Positions 16,886 through 24,749 of a DNA stretch of 64,000 nt are shown here, piece after piece. How positions within the stretch are numbered: position 1 is the first letter of the stretch; every line of letters begins with the position of its first letter. The DNA is from CAWCPR01 sp963797475 (GTDB lineage Bacteria > Chloroflexota > Anaerolineae > Anaerolineales > UBA4823): assembly GCA_963797475.1 (NCBI GenBank), contig CAWCPR010000001.1:2790001-2854000 (forward strand), written 5' to 3'. A program made the translations under genes and the position numbers. Below the pieces are notes generated by a model. The model did no database searches. It was not told the origin of the DNA and saw nothing but the letters and a program-made list of their open reading frames with translations.

Positions 16886-17960
16886 AAACATTCGACTGGC
16901 TGGCGACCACTACACGATGGGTCGCCAGCACGGGCGTCAGGTGATAGATTTACAACCCTTCCTGGCGTCTGCCATGGAAAACCGGTTGGAAACCCTCGAA
17001 AAGTTGGGTATCAACCTAAAAAACTATATCGACGAGCAATTGGACCTTTGGAAAGAAGCTGCCCGGCCCACGATGGACATGCTGCGCGGTTTGGGCGACG
17101 CCCTGGGCTTGCCCGATGAGCGATTTTTCAAATATACAATCGCCTCCTACTTAACCGATCGCGCCCGTGGTTTTTCTTCCGAGGGAAAAGGCTGCACAGT
17201 CTGGGGGGCAGCCGGGCCTGTGACGGTTGACGATGAGCCTCTCCTCGCCAAAAACCGTGATTACTGGCTCGACCATCGCCAGCTTCAATGTTTGGCTAAC
17301 GCCCATCCTCGTCAGGGCTACAATTATCTGTATTTGACCAGCGCCGGGAGCCCGGGCGTGTTCAGCGCTGGTATGAACGAGGCCGGACTGGCAGTGGCGG
17401 ATACTCATGTCGCATCTCTGGACATTGGGCCGGGTTTGCCCCGCTATGCATTGATGATGGAGATCCTTGAACGTCATGAGACAGTCGGGTCAGCGCTTGA
17501 TTACCTGCGAGATGCCCCTCATGTCGGAAATGGAACACTGGCTCTGGTGGATGCTTATGGAGATATGGCTGTCTTCGAAACCGGGCATGAACACCCTGGC
17601 GTCGTGCTGCCTGAAGGAGGATTCGTGGTTACAACCAACCACTACGTCACGCCGCAGTTATGCAACCAATGGATTGATCGCGAGCCGTCTGGACTTCAAG
17701 GAAACTCCCTGGCCCGTTATATGCATGTCCAGCAGGCCTTGCAAGAGGGGCGCGGCCGGGTTGACCTGGCCTGGGCGGAAGGGCTCATGTCCAGCCATCG
17801 CGGGCCCCTCAATTCCATTTGCCGTCACCCAGCGATCGAGCTCCATTCAGGCACGATCGCCTCATTAATATTCCGCCCTCGACAGAAAACCATTTACCTG
17901 GCGAACGGTCTGCCCTGCCAGACCGACTTTCAAGCCTACCCAATGGATAGTGGTAAATAG
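16839..17960 (+). CDS. C45-family Ntn hydrolase / acyl-CoA:6-aminopenicillanate acyltransferase-like
   Basis: The 373-residue protein matches the C45 autoproteolytic hydrolases. Residues 19-45 carry the family start (LAGDHYTMGRQHGRQV) and Gly118-Cys119 in GKGCTVWG is the expected self-cleavage site, which would expose Cys119 as the N-terminal nucleophile. Later motifs are AGMNEAGLAVADT, TLALVDAYGDMAVFE and VTTNHYV. Relatives hydrolyse or transfer acyl groups on amines, including N-acyl amino acids. Because its gene overlaps the last transporter gene, it most likely works on the imported compound in the cytoplasm. Confidence 0.85.
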   Translation: MKAPRSTPVRRPLLIKNIRLAGDHYTMGRQHGRQVIDLQPFLASAMENRLETLEKLGINLKNYIDEQLDLWKEAARPTMDMLRGLGDALGLPDERFFKYTIASYLTDRARGFSSEGKGCTVWGAAGPVTVDDEPLLAKNRDYWLDHRQLQCLANAHPRQGYNYLYLTSAGSPGVFSAGMNEAGLAVADTHVASLDIGPGLPRYALMMEILERHETVGSALDYLRDAPHVGNGTLALVDAYGDMAVFETGHEHPGVVLPEGGFVVTTNHYVTPQLCNQWIDREPSGLQGNSLARYMHVQQALQEGRGRVDLAWAEGLMSSHRGPLNSICRHPAIELHSGTIASLIFRPRQKTIYLANGLPCQTDFQAYPMDSGK

Positions 17961-18027
17961 TCCTTGCCGCCGCCATTGAGATCCGCTGCCGCCTCTTCCG
18001 TAGGCGTTGTTATCCATGTCTGGCTTT

Positions 18028-18630
18028 TCATCTCACGGCTGGGGGCCATTTCATCTTCGAGAGATCCATCGCCTTCCGGTAAAGCTGCAGGACTGCAGTG
18101 ACACGCACATCCGGCTGAAGTAACACTGCCAGGGATTCAATCCATTGCATGGGAAGGCCGGGTAAGATTTTTTGTACGGCGAGCAAAAATCGATGCGGCG
18201 CGGCATGGCTTTCAACGTACTCCCGATAAGCAAGCATCGCATCGCATAGAAGCATCTTGTGCTCCAGTACGCGCTTTGCCAGGTGTCCTACCTCGGCGCC
18301 AAAAAACAGCGCAGGCCGTATGCCTTCACCGGTAAAAGGCAGGCATTGGCCAGCGGCATCACCGATCCGGAAAACCTCACCAGTCGTGGCTGGCAGTCGC
18401 CGGTAAGGGAAGAAACCTCCATGTCGACCATTTGTCGCTTGTCCAAAAGAATCGCTGACAAAGGCGCGCAGCCTATCGTCTAATCGAGTGTGGCCTCGAT
18501 AACTGGCAAAACCTGCCCGCGATGCAGCGCCGGCGGGGAACAACCAGCCGATGTTGTACGGGTGCAATCGCTGTAAGTCGTAATAAAAGTGCAGCCCGCA
18601 CGACCCGCTATCGTGTTGGTAAGAATGTTC
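18028..18630 (-). pseudogene. C-terminal remnant of a geranylgeranyl-reductase-family FAD oxidoreductase
   Basis: The readable part begins without a start codon around CGLHFYYD and continues with YNIGWLFPAG, then the second FAD-contacting motif FRIGDAAGQCLPFTGEGI and about 90 C-terminal residues. The N-terminal Rossmann GxGxxG half, about 200 residues in intact family members, is absent: in frame the sequence runs into a stop near 18670. Intact relatives reduce isoprenoid chains or act as related flavin monooxygenases. A TTG at 18567 could start a 179-residue fragment, but without the nucleotide-binding half it would not work. Confidence 0.7.
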
Positions 18631-18647
18631 GTAGCTGTTATTGAGCC

Positions 18648-18676
18648 TTGACAGAATCCTGGAATAATTTTATACT
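18648..18676 (+). promoter_or_regulatory. Promoter of the GntR/YtrA gene
   Basis: TTGACA (18648-18653), 17 bases, TATACT (18671-18676). An imperfect A/T-rich inverted repeat, CTATGATATTAGTTATATAG, follows at 18681-18700 over the expected start of transcription and may be the operator. Confidence 0.65.
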
Positions 18677-18704
18677 TTTGCTATGATATTAGTTATATAG
18701 TAAA

Positions 18705-19145
18705 ATGGACAAGGAACCCCATCCCAATCCTATGGAGAACAAAAAATCATCCATCGAGTTTCATCTTGACAATCGCTCAGGCGTGCCGCCTTATCTGCAG
18801 CTCGTACAGCAGGTTAAAGGGGCTTTACGATTGGGCTTTTTGCAAATCGGCGACCAGGTCCCCACCATGCGAGAAGTGGTCTCCCAACTGGCAATCAACC
18901 CAAATACCGTTTTCAAAGCCTATCGGGAACTTGAGATGGAAGGCCTGGTGGAAAGTCGACCAGGGTTGGGGACATTCATCATCGATACCCTGGCTGACGC
19001 TTCACTTGCCAGCCATGAAGCATTGCGCCATAAACTCGTCCAATGGCTGCAAGAAGCTGAGCGAGCCGGGCTGGATGAGGAGAGCATCAAAGCTTTATTC
19101 AGGGATACGTTGTACCAGTTTCGAACGGAGGTAAACCTCGAATGA
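18705..19145 (+). CDS. GntR-family regulator, YtrA subfamily
   Basis: A short GntR protein (146 residues) with one winged-helix domain: GVPPYLQLVQQVKGAL, PTMREVVSQLAINPNTVFKAYRELEMEGLVE and GLGTFI. The C-terminal 45 residues are a dimerising helix pair rather than a ligand domain, which defines the YtrA type. ATG at 18732 is an alternative start. YtrA repressors control ABC exporter genes located downstream; here the stop overlaps the ATPase gene as ATGA, but that exporter is broken. Confidence 0.85.
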   Translation: MDKEPHPNPMENKKSSIEFHLDNRSGVPPYLQLVQQVKGALRLGFLQIGDQVPTMREVVSQLAINPNTVFKAYRELEMEGLVESRPGLGTFIIDTLADASLASHEALRHKLVQWLQEAERAGLDEESIKALFRDTLYQFRTEVNLE

Positions 19146-19797
19146 ATGCGGTCGAAACCGTGCGATCGAAACCGCCGGACTGAGCCGGCGTTATAAAAAC
19201 CTGTGGGCTTTGCAGGATTGTACTTTTTCACTCCCGGTTGGAAAGATCGCCGGCCTCGTAGGGCCGAATGGGGCCGGTAAAACGACCCTGATGCATTTAG
19301 CGGTGGGGTTGTTAGCGCCTTCGACGGGCATAATCCGTGTTTTTGACCGGGATCCTCAGGCGCAGACTCTTCAGGTGTTAAATCACGTGGGTTTTGTCGC
19401 CCAAAACCGCCCCTTGTACCCATCCTTTACAGTCGAAGACATGCTCCAATTGGGCGCAAAATTAAACCAGCGCTGGGATGCGGACCTGGCCCGGATCAGT
19501 GATTACCTGATCCTATTATCTTCAGGGCGCATTCAAGTGGCAGAAGATATCGAGGCTTTATTAGCAACGCATAAATGGTCGGCCTGTCCACACGACCAGG
19601 CGGATGGCGTTTCTCAGAATGGATTAGTTTTGCAAGCCAATCATTCCAGCCGGATGAGCACATCCCTGATAAGAATGGAACATCCTGGCGCCCGTCCAGG
19701 TTGGGACGTCCGCGATGCTTCTCTGGAAGATATCATCCTTGGCTACCTGGCTTTTCCGAACAAAGCTTTGCAAGTCAAAAAGGAGTATTCCCTATGA
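19142..19797 (+). pseudogene. Decayed ABC exporter ATPase (YtrB-like)
   Basis: Two lesions disable this gene. First, a 14-base near-perfect tandem duplication (19148-19161 and 19162-19175, sharing TCGAAACCG) shifts the frame after the first three codons; without it the start reads MNAIETAGLSRRYKNLWALQD. Second, the protein jumps from WDADLARI to SDYLILLSSGRIQ, skipping the LSGGQ signature, Walker B and H-loop, roughly 80 residues by family comparison. Walker A (GPNGAGKT) and the C-terminus remain. A TTG at 19210 could start a 195-residue remnant without catalytic residues. Confidence 0.8.
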
Positions 19798-20689
19798 TAT
19801 GGCTTACGTGGCGCCAGCATCGCTCTGAAGCGCTGTTTTCGGCTGCTCTACTTGCCCTTATGGTGTGCGCCCTGATATTTACCGGCCTGAACCTGTTTTC
19901 GGCTGCACAAGATCTGGAATCGGGATTGGTAGTCCACTTGCTTGATTCTTACAACATCCCGCTCCTCCCACCCCTCAATTTGTTACCCTTACTCTTGGGG
20001 ATGTTTGTCGGCGCGCCGTTGGTAGCCAGAGAACTGGAGCAAGGGACTTATCGGCTGGTCTGGACCCAAGGGGTATCTCCCTTCCAATGGCTGCGGGTAA
20101 AACTGGTCTTATTGGGGCTGGCAACGCTGCTTACTTTTGGGGTCTTGTTTGCGGTATTGGCCTGGTGGAACCGGCCGGTGGATGCAATACTGAGCGCTTT
20201 CCGAACTTTTGATGAACAGGGGCCGGTCATCTTCGCTTATGGACTCTTTGGGCTTGCTCTGGGAGTCGCCCTGGGCGCCCTCCTGGGGAAAACGGTCCCG
20301 GCCATGGCGCTCACCATTCCGGCTTTCCTGTCAGTCAGGGCAGGGATCGAGTTGCTTCGGACCTCATATCTGCCGCCTCTCAGCGCAATCTGGGATTTCA
20401 TCGGCGAAAACCCCCAAACCACGATTGGGTCCTCAAGCAGTTCTATGTGGATCAGGCAGGGCGCAGGCTTGGATTCGATGCTCTTAAGGCTTGTGTGAAC
20501 AGGATCGACCAGACGAAAGCAGGGATCACTGCCTGTTACCAGGCGAACGGCATTTTCACCCAACAGGTGTACCAACCGCTTAGCCGCTTCTGGCTCTTCC
20601 AGGGCATTGAGACGCTAATATTCCTGGCCCTGGCGGCTGGCCTGGTTGCCCTGGCCTTTTGGTGCATCCGGCGGCGAATTCAAAATTAA
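19794..20689 (+). pseudogene. Decayed ABC-2 permease partner of the YtrB-like ATPase
   Basis: The gene starts by ATGA overlap with the ATPase remnant and encodes MIWLTWRQHRSEAL, then six hydrophobic helices in all (ALLALMVCALIFTGL, LLLGMFVGAPLVARELEQGTYRL, and others). The frame breaks in the C5 run at 20411-20415; one added C restores ENPPNHDWVLKQFYVDQAGR and the downstream frame to 20689, including the usual YQPLSRFWLFQGIE and last helix. A single-base deletion therefore splits an otherwise complete permease of about 298 residues. Confidence 0.78.
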
Positions 20690-21022
20690 GGGCTGGTGGA
20701 GACAACTATGGATCAATATGATCGTCGGAGGGGAGGCTTCGTGGCGGACCTGGAACAGGGTCAAGAGGAGTTGGTAGCGGAACCAAACTTGACAAATTGA
20801 ATAAACAAGGGTATATTATATCGAACATATGTGCTAATATTGGCCCAATTAGTCTGGGTTTCTAGGAATCGCTGTGGTGGAACCCCTACCCCAGAAAACC
20901 CCAAAGAGATACCATGGATACCATCCACCCCGAACAATGGAAATCCAACCTATTTCCAAGACAGCCATTAGTCTATGATGTCTCTCCGGTGATAGGAAAC
21001 GTAAAATACATGGAGATTGGTA
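20690..21022 (+). other. 333-base gap with a strong promoter and two tiny reading frames
   Basis: No recognised gene. A consensus-like promoter lies at 20789-20817, listed separately. Two short open frames exist: 20708-20800 (30 codons, with a GGTGGAG upstream) and 20913-21029 (38 codons). Neither shows similarity I can name. GAAC-N4-GTGC at 20823-20834 resembles the Gram-positive LexA box GAAC-N4-GTTC with one mismatch. Confidence 0.4.
20789..20817 (+). promoter_or_regulatory. Strong sigma70-like promoter
   Basis: TTGACA (20789-20794), 17 bases, TATATT (20812-20817). It should start near 20824 and give a leader of about 200 bases before the DHFR-like gene at 21023, or serve a small RNA or short ORF in the gap. 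Confidence 0.65.
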
Positions 21023-21628
21023 GTGCGTAAACTTATTGTCTGCAACCTCATGTCGCTGGATGGCTATTATGAGGGGCCGGGTAAAAATGTCATGGCCCTG
21101 TTCGACTATCGCTGGACCTACCCGGAGGATGAAAGCTTTGACGCCTATAACGCCGAACGGCTGCGCGCGGCCGGCACCCTGCTGCTGGGACGGACTTCCT
21201 ACGATGGGTTCAAGGGCTATTGGCCGCCTGTGGCAGAAGATCCCAACGCCACGCCCATCCAACAGGAGATATCCCGGCTCGATAACGCCATCGACAAAGT
21301 GGTCATTTCCGACAGCCTGACACCCGAGCAGACGGACCCATGGCATAACACCCGGATCATCCGCCGAGCAGACGCTCACGAGCAGATCGCCGAGCTCAAA
21401 CGCCAAAACAGCCCAGGCGATATCCTGGTATTTGGCAGCCGCACGCTTTGGAATGATCTGCTGGCGAATGGTCTGGTCGAAGAGATCCACCTGATGACCG
21501 GCCCGGTCGTGCTAGGCGCAGGTACTCCCATCTTCGATGGCAAACCGCCGGGTTCGCTCCGGCTTGTCGAAGCACGCACATGGGAGGGCGCCGGCGTCGC
21601 TCTCGTAAGGTACGAAACCCACCGCTGA
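21023..21628 (+). CDS. RibD-C / dihydrofolate-reductase-like protein (first of three)
   Basis: About 201 residues with the DHFR-like fold of the RibD C-terminal family: the N-terminal strand and loop KLIVCNLMSLDGYYEGPG, LLLGRTSYDGF, the nucleotide-binding DILVFGSRTLWNDLL, and VEEIHLMTGPVVLGAGTPIF. Standalone members are putative NADPH-dependent reductases of unknown substrate. The GTG at 21023 is chosen because TGGAG lies seven bases upstream; the TTG at 21017 has no spacing for it. A perfect terminator overlaps the stop codon. Confidence 0.85.
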   Translation: MRKLIVCNLMSLDGYYEGPGKNVMALFDYRWTYPEDESFDAYNAERLRAAGTLLLGRTSYDGFKGYWPPVAEDPNATPIQQEISRLDNAIDKVVISDSLTPEQTDPWHNTRIIRRADAHEQIAELKRQNSPGDILVFGSRTLWNDLLANGLVEEIHLMTGPVVLGAGTPIFDGKPPGSLRLVEARTWEGAGVALVRYETHR

Positions 21629-21640
21629 ACGGTGGGTTTT
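21615..21640 (+). terminator. Rho-independent terminator
   Basis: AAACCCACCG (21615-21624), loop CTGAA, CGGTGGGTTT (21630-21639), then another T. The 10-pair perfect stem overlaps the stop codon of the first DHFR-like gene. Confidence 0.85.
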
Positions 21641-21707
21641 CGATTGAAGTACCGTCGTCAAGGTACTGCTTGAGTTTCATTTTCAATCACGATAAACAGG
21701 AGTAGTC

Positions 21708-22292
21708 ATGAGAAAAATAATCGTTCATGAGTTCATTACGCTGGATGGCGTGATCCAGGCGCCGGGCGGCGTGGACGAAGATACCGATGGCGGCTTTGTG
21801 TACGGCGGTTGGACAGGACCGTATTGGCATGATGACATCGGCAAACACTTCTTTCAGGTGATCGCGCAGGCCGACACGCTGTTGCTGGGAAGAAAGACCT
21901 GGCAAACCCACGGTGAGGCGTTCGAGCCGATGCCTGCTGGGGACCCATTTGGGGATGTGATGAACGGCGTCCGTAAGGTTGTGGTATCCACCACGCTGAA
22001 ATCGGCCTCAGCCTGGCGAAATTCAACTCTTATCAGCGGCAATGTCGTCGAAGAAGTGCGCAAGCTGAAAGCACAACCCGGCAAAAACATTCTTATTGAC
22101 GGCAGCAGCGTGCTGATTCACACCCTGGTTGAGAACGATCTGGTGGACGAATACAATCTGCACGTCTACCCTCTCGTGTTGGGCGGCGGCAAGCGATTGT
22201 TCCCAGAGGGGAAGCGCATCAACTTGGAGCTCCTCGAATCACAGGCGCTTCCAACCGGGGTCGTATTTCAGCGCTATCAGCCTGCCAAGTAA
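21708..22292 (+). CDS. RibD-C / dihydrofolate-reductase-like protein (second of three)
   Basis: 194 residues of the same family: KIIVHEFITLDGVIQAPGG at the start, LLLGRKTWQ, the cofactor loop KNILIDGSSVLIHTLVE and LHVYPLVLGGGKRLFPEG near the end. It has its own AGGAG ribosome site and sits behind a terminator, so it is transcribed separately from the first copy. It is clearly diverged from both neighbours, so this is an old duplication or repeated acquisition rather than a recent tandem copy. Confidence 0.88.
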   Translation: MRKIIVHEFITLDGVIQAPGGVDEDTDGGFVYGGWTGPYWHDDIGKHFFQVIAQADTLLLGRKTWQTHGEAFEPMPAGDPFGDVMNGVRKVVVSTTLKSASAWRNSTLISGNVVEEVRKLKAQPGKNILIDGSSVLIHTLVENDLVDEYNLHVYPLVLGGGKRLFPEGKRINLELLESQALPTGVVFQRYQPAK

Positions 22293-22349
22293 AGCAAGGT
22301 GCAAGTAACGATGGGTGTAGATGAATTTCTCGAGAAATAGGAGTGTTCC

Positions 22350-22910
22350 ATGGGAAAAGTGGTTTTAGGAACGACGATGTCAATCGATGGCTTTATCAAC
22401 GACCGCAGTGGCAGTGTGGCTGCACTGTATCCTGATCTCGATACCTGGCGATACACGGAACCGGGACGAGAATCGATCCAAAACACCGGCGCGGTCGTCA
22501 TGGGGCGGAACTCGTTTGCGATGGCGGATGACCCGGATTCGATTGCAGATAATTACGAGTATCAAGTCCCGATCTTCGTCCTGACCCATGCGGCCCCCAA
22601 AAAGAAGCCCAAAGAGAATGAGCGTTTGACCTTCACTTTTGTGACGGACGGCATCGAAAGCGCCATCACACAGGCCAAAGCAGCCGCAGGCGACAAAGAT
22701 GTGAACATCATCGGCGCGGCGAGCACCGCGCTGCAATGCATCCGGGCAGGCCTGGCGGATGAGCTGCACGTGGACATCATGCCGGTGCTGCTCGGCGGCG
22801 GCCTGCGGCTGTTTGAAGATGCCGGCCTGGAACCCGTTCAATTGGAACGGTTGAAGGTGATGGAGCTTCCTGGCGGGAGAACCCATCTTCGCTTTCGCTT
22901 TGTAAAGTAA
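22350..22910 (+). CDS. RibD-C / dihydrofolate-reductase-like protein (third of three)
   Basis: 186 residues with GKVVLGTTMSIDGFINDRSG at the start, AVVMGRNSFAMADD, the nucleotide-binding KDVNIIGAASTALQCIRAG and LHVDIMPVLLGGGLRLFEDAG. AGGAG lies upstream of the ATG. The second and third genes are 57 bases apart and could share a transcript. Function is inferred only from the fold: reductase of an unknown small heterocycle or a resistance-type reductase. Confidence 0.88.
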   Translation: MGKVVLGTTMSIDGFINDRSGSVAALYPDLDTWRYTEPGRESIQNTGAVVMGRNSFAMADDPDSIADNYEYQVPIFVLTHAAPKKKPKENERLTFTFVTDGIESAITQAKAAAGDKDVNIIGAASTALQCIRAGLADELHVDIMPVLLGGGLRLFEDAGLEPVQLERLKVMELPGGRTHLRFRFVK

Positions 22911-22957
22911 ATTTTTTCTGCCCGGAGAACCCCCCGCGGCCTTAAAAGATTTGCCGC

Positions 22958-23392
22958 TCAGCCTTCAAGCAGTGTTTTTATCCCCTCGAGCACCATTTTC
23001 CAATTTTGCTCGGAATGGTCGGCTTCTTCCTGGGAGGCGTTGTTATCTTGCGTTATGGTCAGCCGGGTCCCGTCGCCTTCAGGGGTTAATTCATAGCGGA
23101 CGGTCTGGTAATTTTCGGGGATGTCAGGCAAGCCCGAGAAGGAGCTCCAGAAGGTGGAGACCAACAGCTTTCCCGGCTCGATTTGCAAAACTCGGCCCTT
23201 GTCTTCATAAGCCTTGCCCTCCCAGACGCCTTTGTACGTGATAGGGCTGCCTTCCCGCCAATCGGTGGTTACTTCGGTGCCAAACATGTATTGCTTGATC
23301 AGGTCTGGCTTTGTGAGCGCCTCCCAAACTCGTGCAACATCGGTATGGATGACGATCGATTGTCTCGCGACGAATTTTCTTTCTGTAGTCAT
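22958..23392 (-). CDS. SRPBCC (AHSA1-like) domain protein
   Basis: A 144-residue protein with the START/Bet v1-like AHSA1 pattern: VIHTDVARVWEALTKPDLIKQYMFG, VTTDWREGSPITYKG, then GRVLQIEPGKLLVSTFW and YELTPEGDGTRLTITQDNN, ending in the long C-terminal helix NWKMVLEGIKTLLEG. These cup-shaped proteins bind hydrophobic ligands; the ligand is unknown. The ATG at 23392 (MTTERKF) is preferred over in-frame upstream starts because AAGGAAAAA precedes it. Copy B of the 75-nt repeat ends 12 bases upstream, so that repeat supplies its leader. Confidence 0.88.
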   Translation of the reverse strand: MTTERKFVARQSIVIHTDVARVWEALTKPDLIKQYMFGTEVTTDWREGSPITYKGVWEGKAYEDKGRVLQIEPGKLLVSTFWSSFSGLPDIPENYQTVRYELTPEGDGTRLTITQDNNASQEEADHSEQNWKMVLEGIKTLLEG

Positions 23393-23404
23393 GGCTTTTT
23401 CCTT

Positions 23405-23479
23405 ATATGATGGTTCTCTATTCATCTTTACGCGCGGTGCGCCGACCACTGGCTTGCAGCCAGGGGCAAAGCGCCCAAC
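23405..23479 (-). repeat. 75-nt dispersed element, copy B
   Basis: Read on the minus strand it aligns base for base with 6917-6991. The central hairpin is CTGGCT-GCA-AGCCAG here and CTGGCC-GCA-GGCCAG in copy A, a paired change that keeps the stem. As in copy A, a coding sequence begins just downstream. The remaining gap 23480-23630 has no recognised feature. Confidence 0.8.
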
Positions 23480-23631
23480 ACTTTCAATGGCGCAAATGCC
23501 AGGTCAAGGACTGGCATAACGGATTTACAGTCTATTCTAGCACAGTGCCAAGCCGGTCGATTGTAAAAAAGCGACAAAATAGATAGAAATTCCGTGATAT
23601 ATTGGGCCCTATGGCAAGCGAGAAAGATTAG

Positions 23632-23904
23632 AGCCACTTCAATTTGGCGAAGAGAACGCTTGAACGGCTCTTCAGCCGTTACGTAGGCATCAGTCCCAGT
23701 TGGGTCATCCGGCGCTACCGGCTTTATGAAGCCGCTGATCGGCTGGACAGGAGCGAGATCGTGGACTGGCCGAGGCTGGCGGCAGACCTGGGTTACTACG
23801 ACCAGGCGCATTTCATCAAAGATTTCAAGAAGATGATCGGCGTGTCGCCAGGGGAATATGTCCGGCGGGCGAGTCACAGCGAGAAGATGGATGCTTCGCG
23901 ATGA
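23632..23904 (+). pseudogene. AraC-family regulator remnant (C-terminal DNA-binding part)
   Basis: From a stop at 23629 the frame reads SHFNLAKRTLERLFSRYVGISP, VIRRYRLYEAADRL and DLGYYDQAHFIKDFKKMIGVSPGEY, the second half of an AraC/XylS double helix-turn-helix. The first HTH helices and the whole N-terminal effector domain (about 150-200 residues) are missing. A TTG at 23644 could start an 86-residue peptide. Ten bases later the MBL-fold gene begins, so the intact ancestor may have regulated it. Confidence 0.65.
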
Positions 23905-23914
23905 GGAGAGAAAA

Positions 23915-24724
23915 ATGACCCACTATATTTGTGTCACTTGCGGCGTTCAACATGGGGAAACCAACGCGCCGCCCGAACATTGTCCCATTTGTGAGGATAA
24001 GAGACAGTACATCGGGCACAATGGCCAGCGCTGGACAACTCCGGCAGAAATGCAGAGCGGATACCACAACCGCATTGAGGAGGTCGATCCCAACCTGACC
24101 GGCATCGGCTCCGTCCCCGGCTTTGCAATCGGCCAACGCGCCCTTCTGGTCCAGACGCCCAACGGCAACGTGCTCTGGGACTGCGTCAGCCTGCTGGATG
24201 ACGCCACGGTTGAAGCCATTCGCGGGCGCGGCGGGATCTCGGCGATTGCCGTCTCGCACCCGCATCTGGTTGGGGCAATCGTAGATTGGAGCCGCGCCTT
24301 CGACAATGCCCCGATTTACTGGCACGCGGACAACCGGGAATGGGTGATGCGACCCGACCCCGCCTATGTGTTCTGGGAAGGGGAGACGCAACCCGTGCTG
24401 GATGGGGTTACCTTGATCCGCTGCGGCGGTCACTTCGAAGGCTCGGACATATTGCACTGGGCGCAGGGCGCCGAAGGCCGCGGCGCGCTGTTGAGCGGCG
24501 ATACCATGCAGGTTGCCCAGGACAGGCGCTACGTCAGTTTCATGTACAGTTATCCCAACATGATCCCCTTGAACCAGCGCGCCGTCGAGCGCATTGTCCA
24601 GGCGGTCGAACCCTTTGAATTTGACCGCATCTATGGCGGCTGGTGGGACTACATCGTTGCTCCCAACGCCAAGGCTGCGTTGAAACGATCCGCCGAGCGG
24701 TACATTCGAGCGATCAGCGCGTAA
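23915..24724 (+). CDS. MBL-fold metallo-hydrolase with N-terminal zinc ribbon
   Basis: A 269-residue protein. The first 30 residues contain two CxxC pairs (Cys6, Cys9, Cys23, Cys26), a rubredoxin-like or zinc-ribbon knuckle. The rest has the metallo-beta-lactamase layout: VSHPHLVGAIVDW where HxHxxD would be expected, so only part of the first metal motif is kept (His-Pro-His), then RCGGHFEGSDILHW and LLSGDTMQV for the second and third ligands. The enzyme may bind one metal or be catalytically altered. An AGGAGAG site precedes the ATG at 23915. Confidence 0.8.
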   Translation: MTHYICVTCGVQHGETNAPPEHCPICEDKRQYIGHNGQRWTTPAEMQSGYHNRIEEVDPNLTGIGSVPGFAIGQRALLVQTPNGNVLWDCVSLLDDATVEAIRGRGGISAIAVSHPHLVGAIVDWSRAFDNAPIYWHADNREWVMRPDPAYVFWEGETQPVLDGVTLIRCGGHFEGSDILHWAQGAEGRGALLSGDTMQVAQDRRYVSFMYSYPNMIPLNQRAVERIVQAVEPFEFDRIYGGWWDYIVAPNAKAALKRSAERYIRAISA

Positions 24725-24749
24725 GATGGCCTCTTTCCAGAGCTTAATC

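Noticed and set aside
24726..24749. Earlier start (MASFQSLI) for the GNAT gene
   Set aside because: The family begins at MTNLTIDP and the first codons overlap the region right after the MBL stop without a ribosome site.
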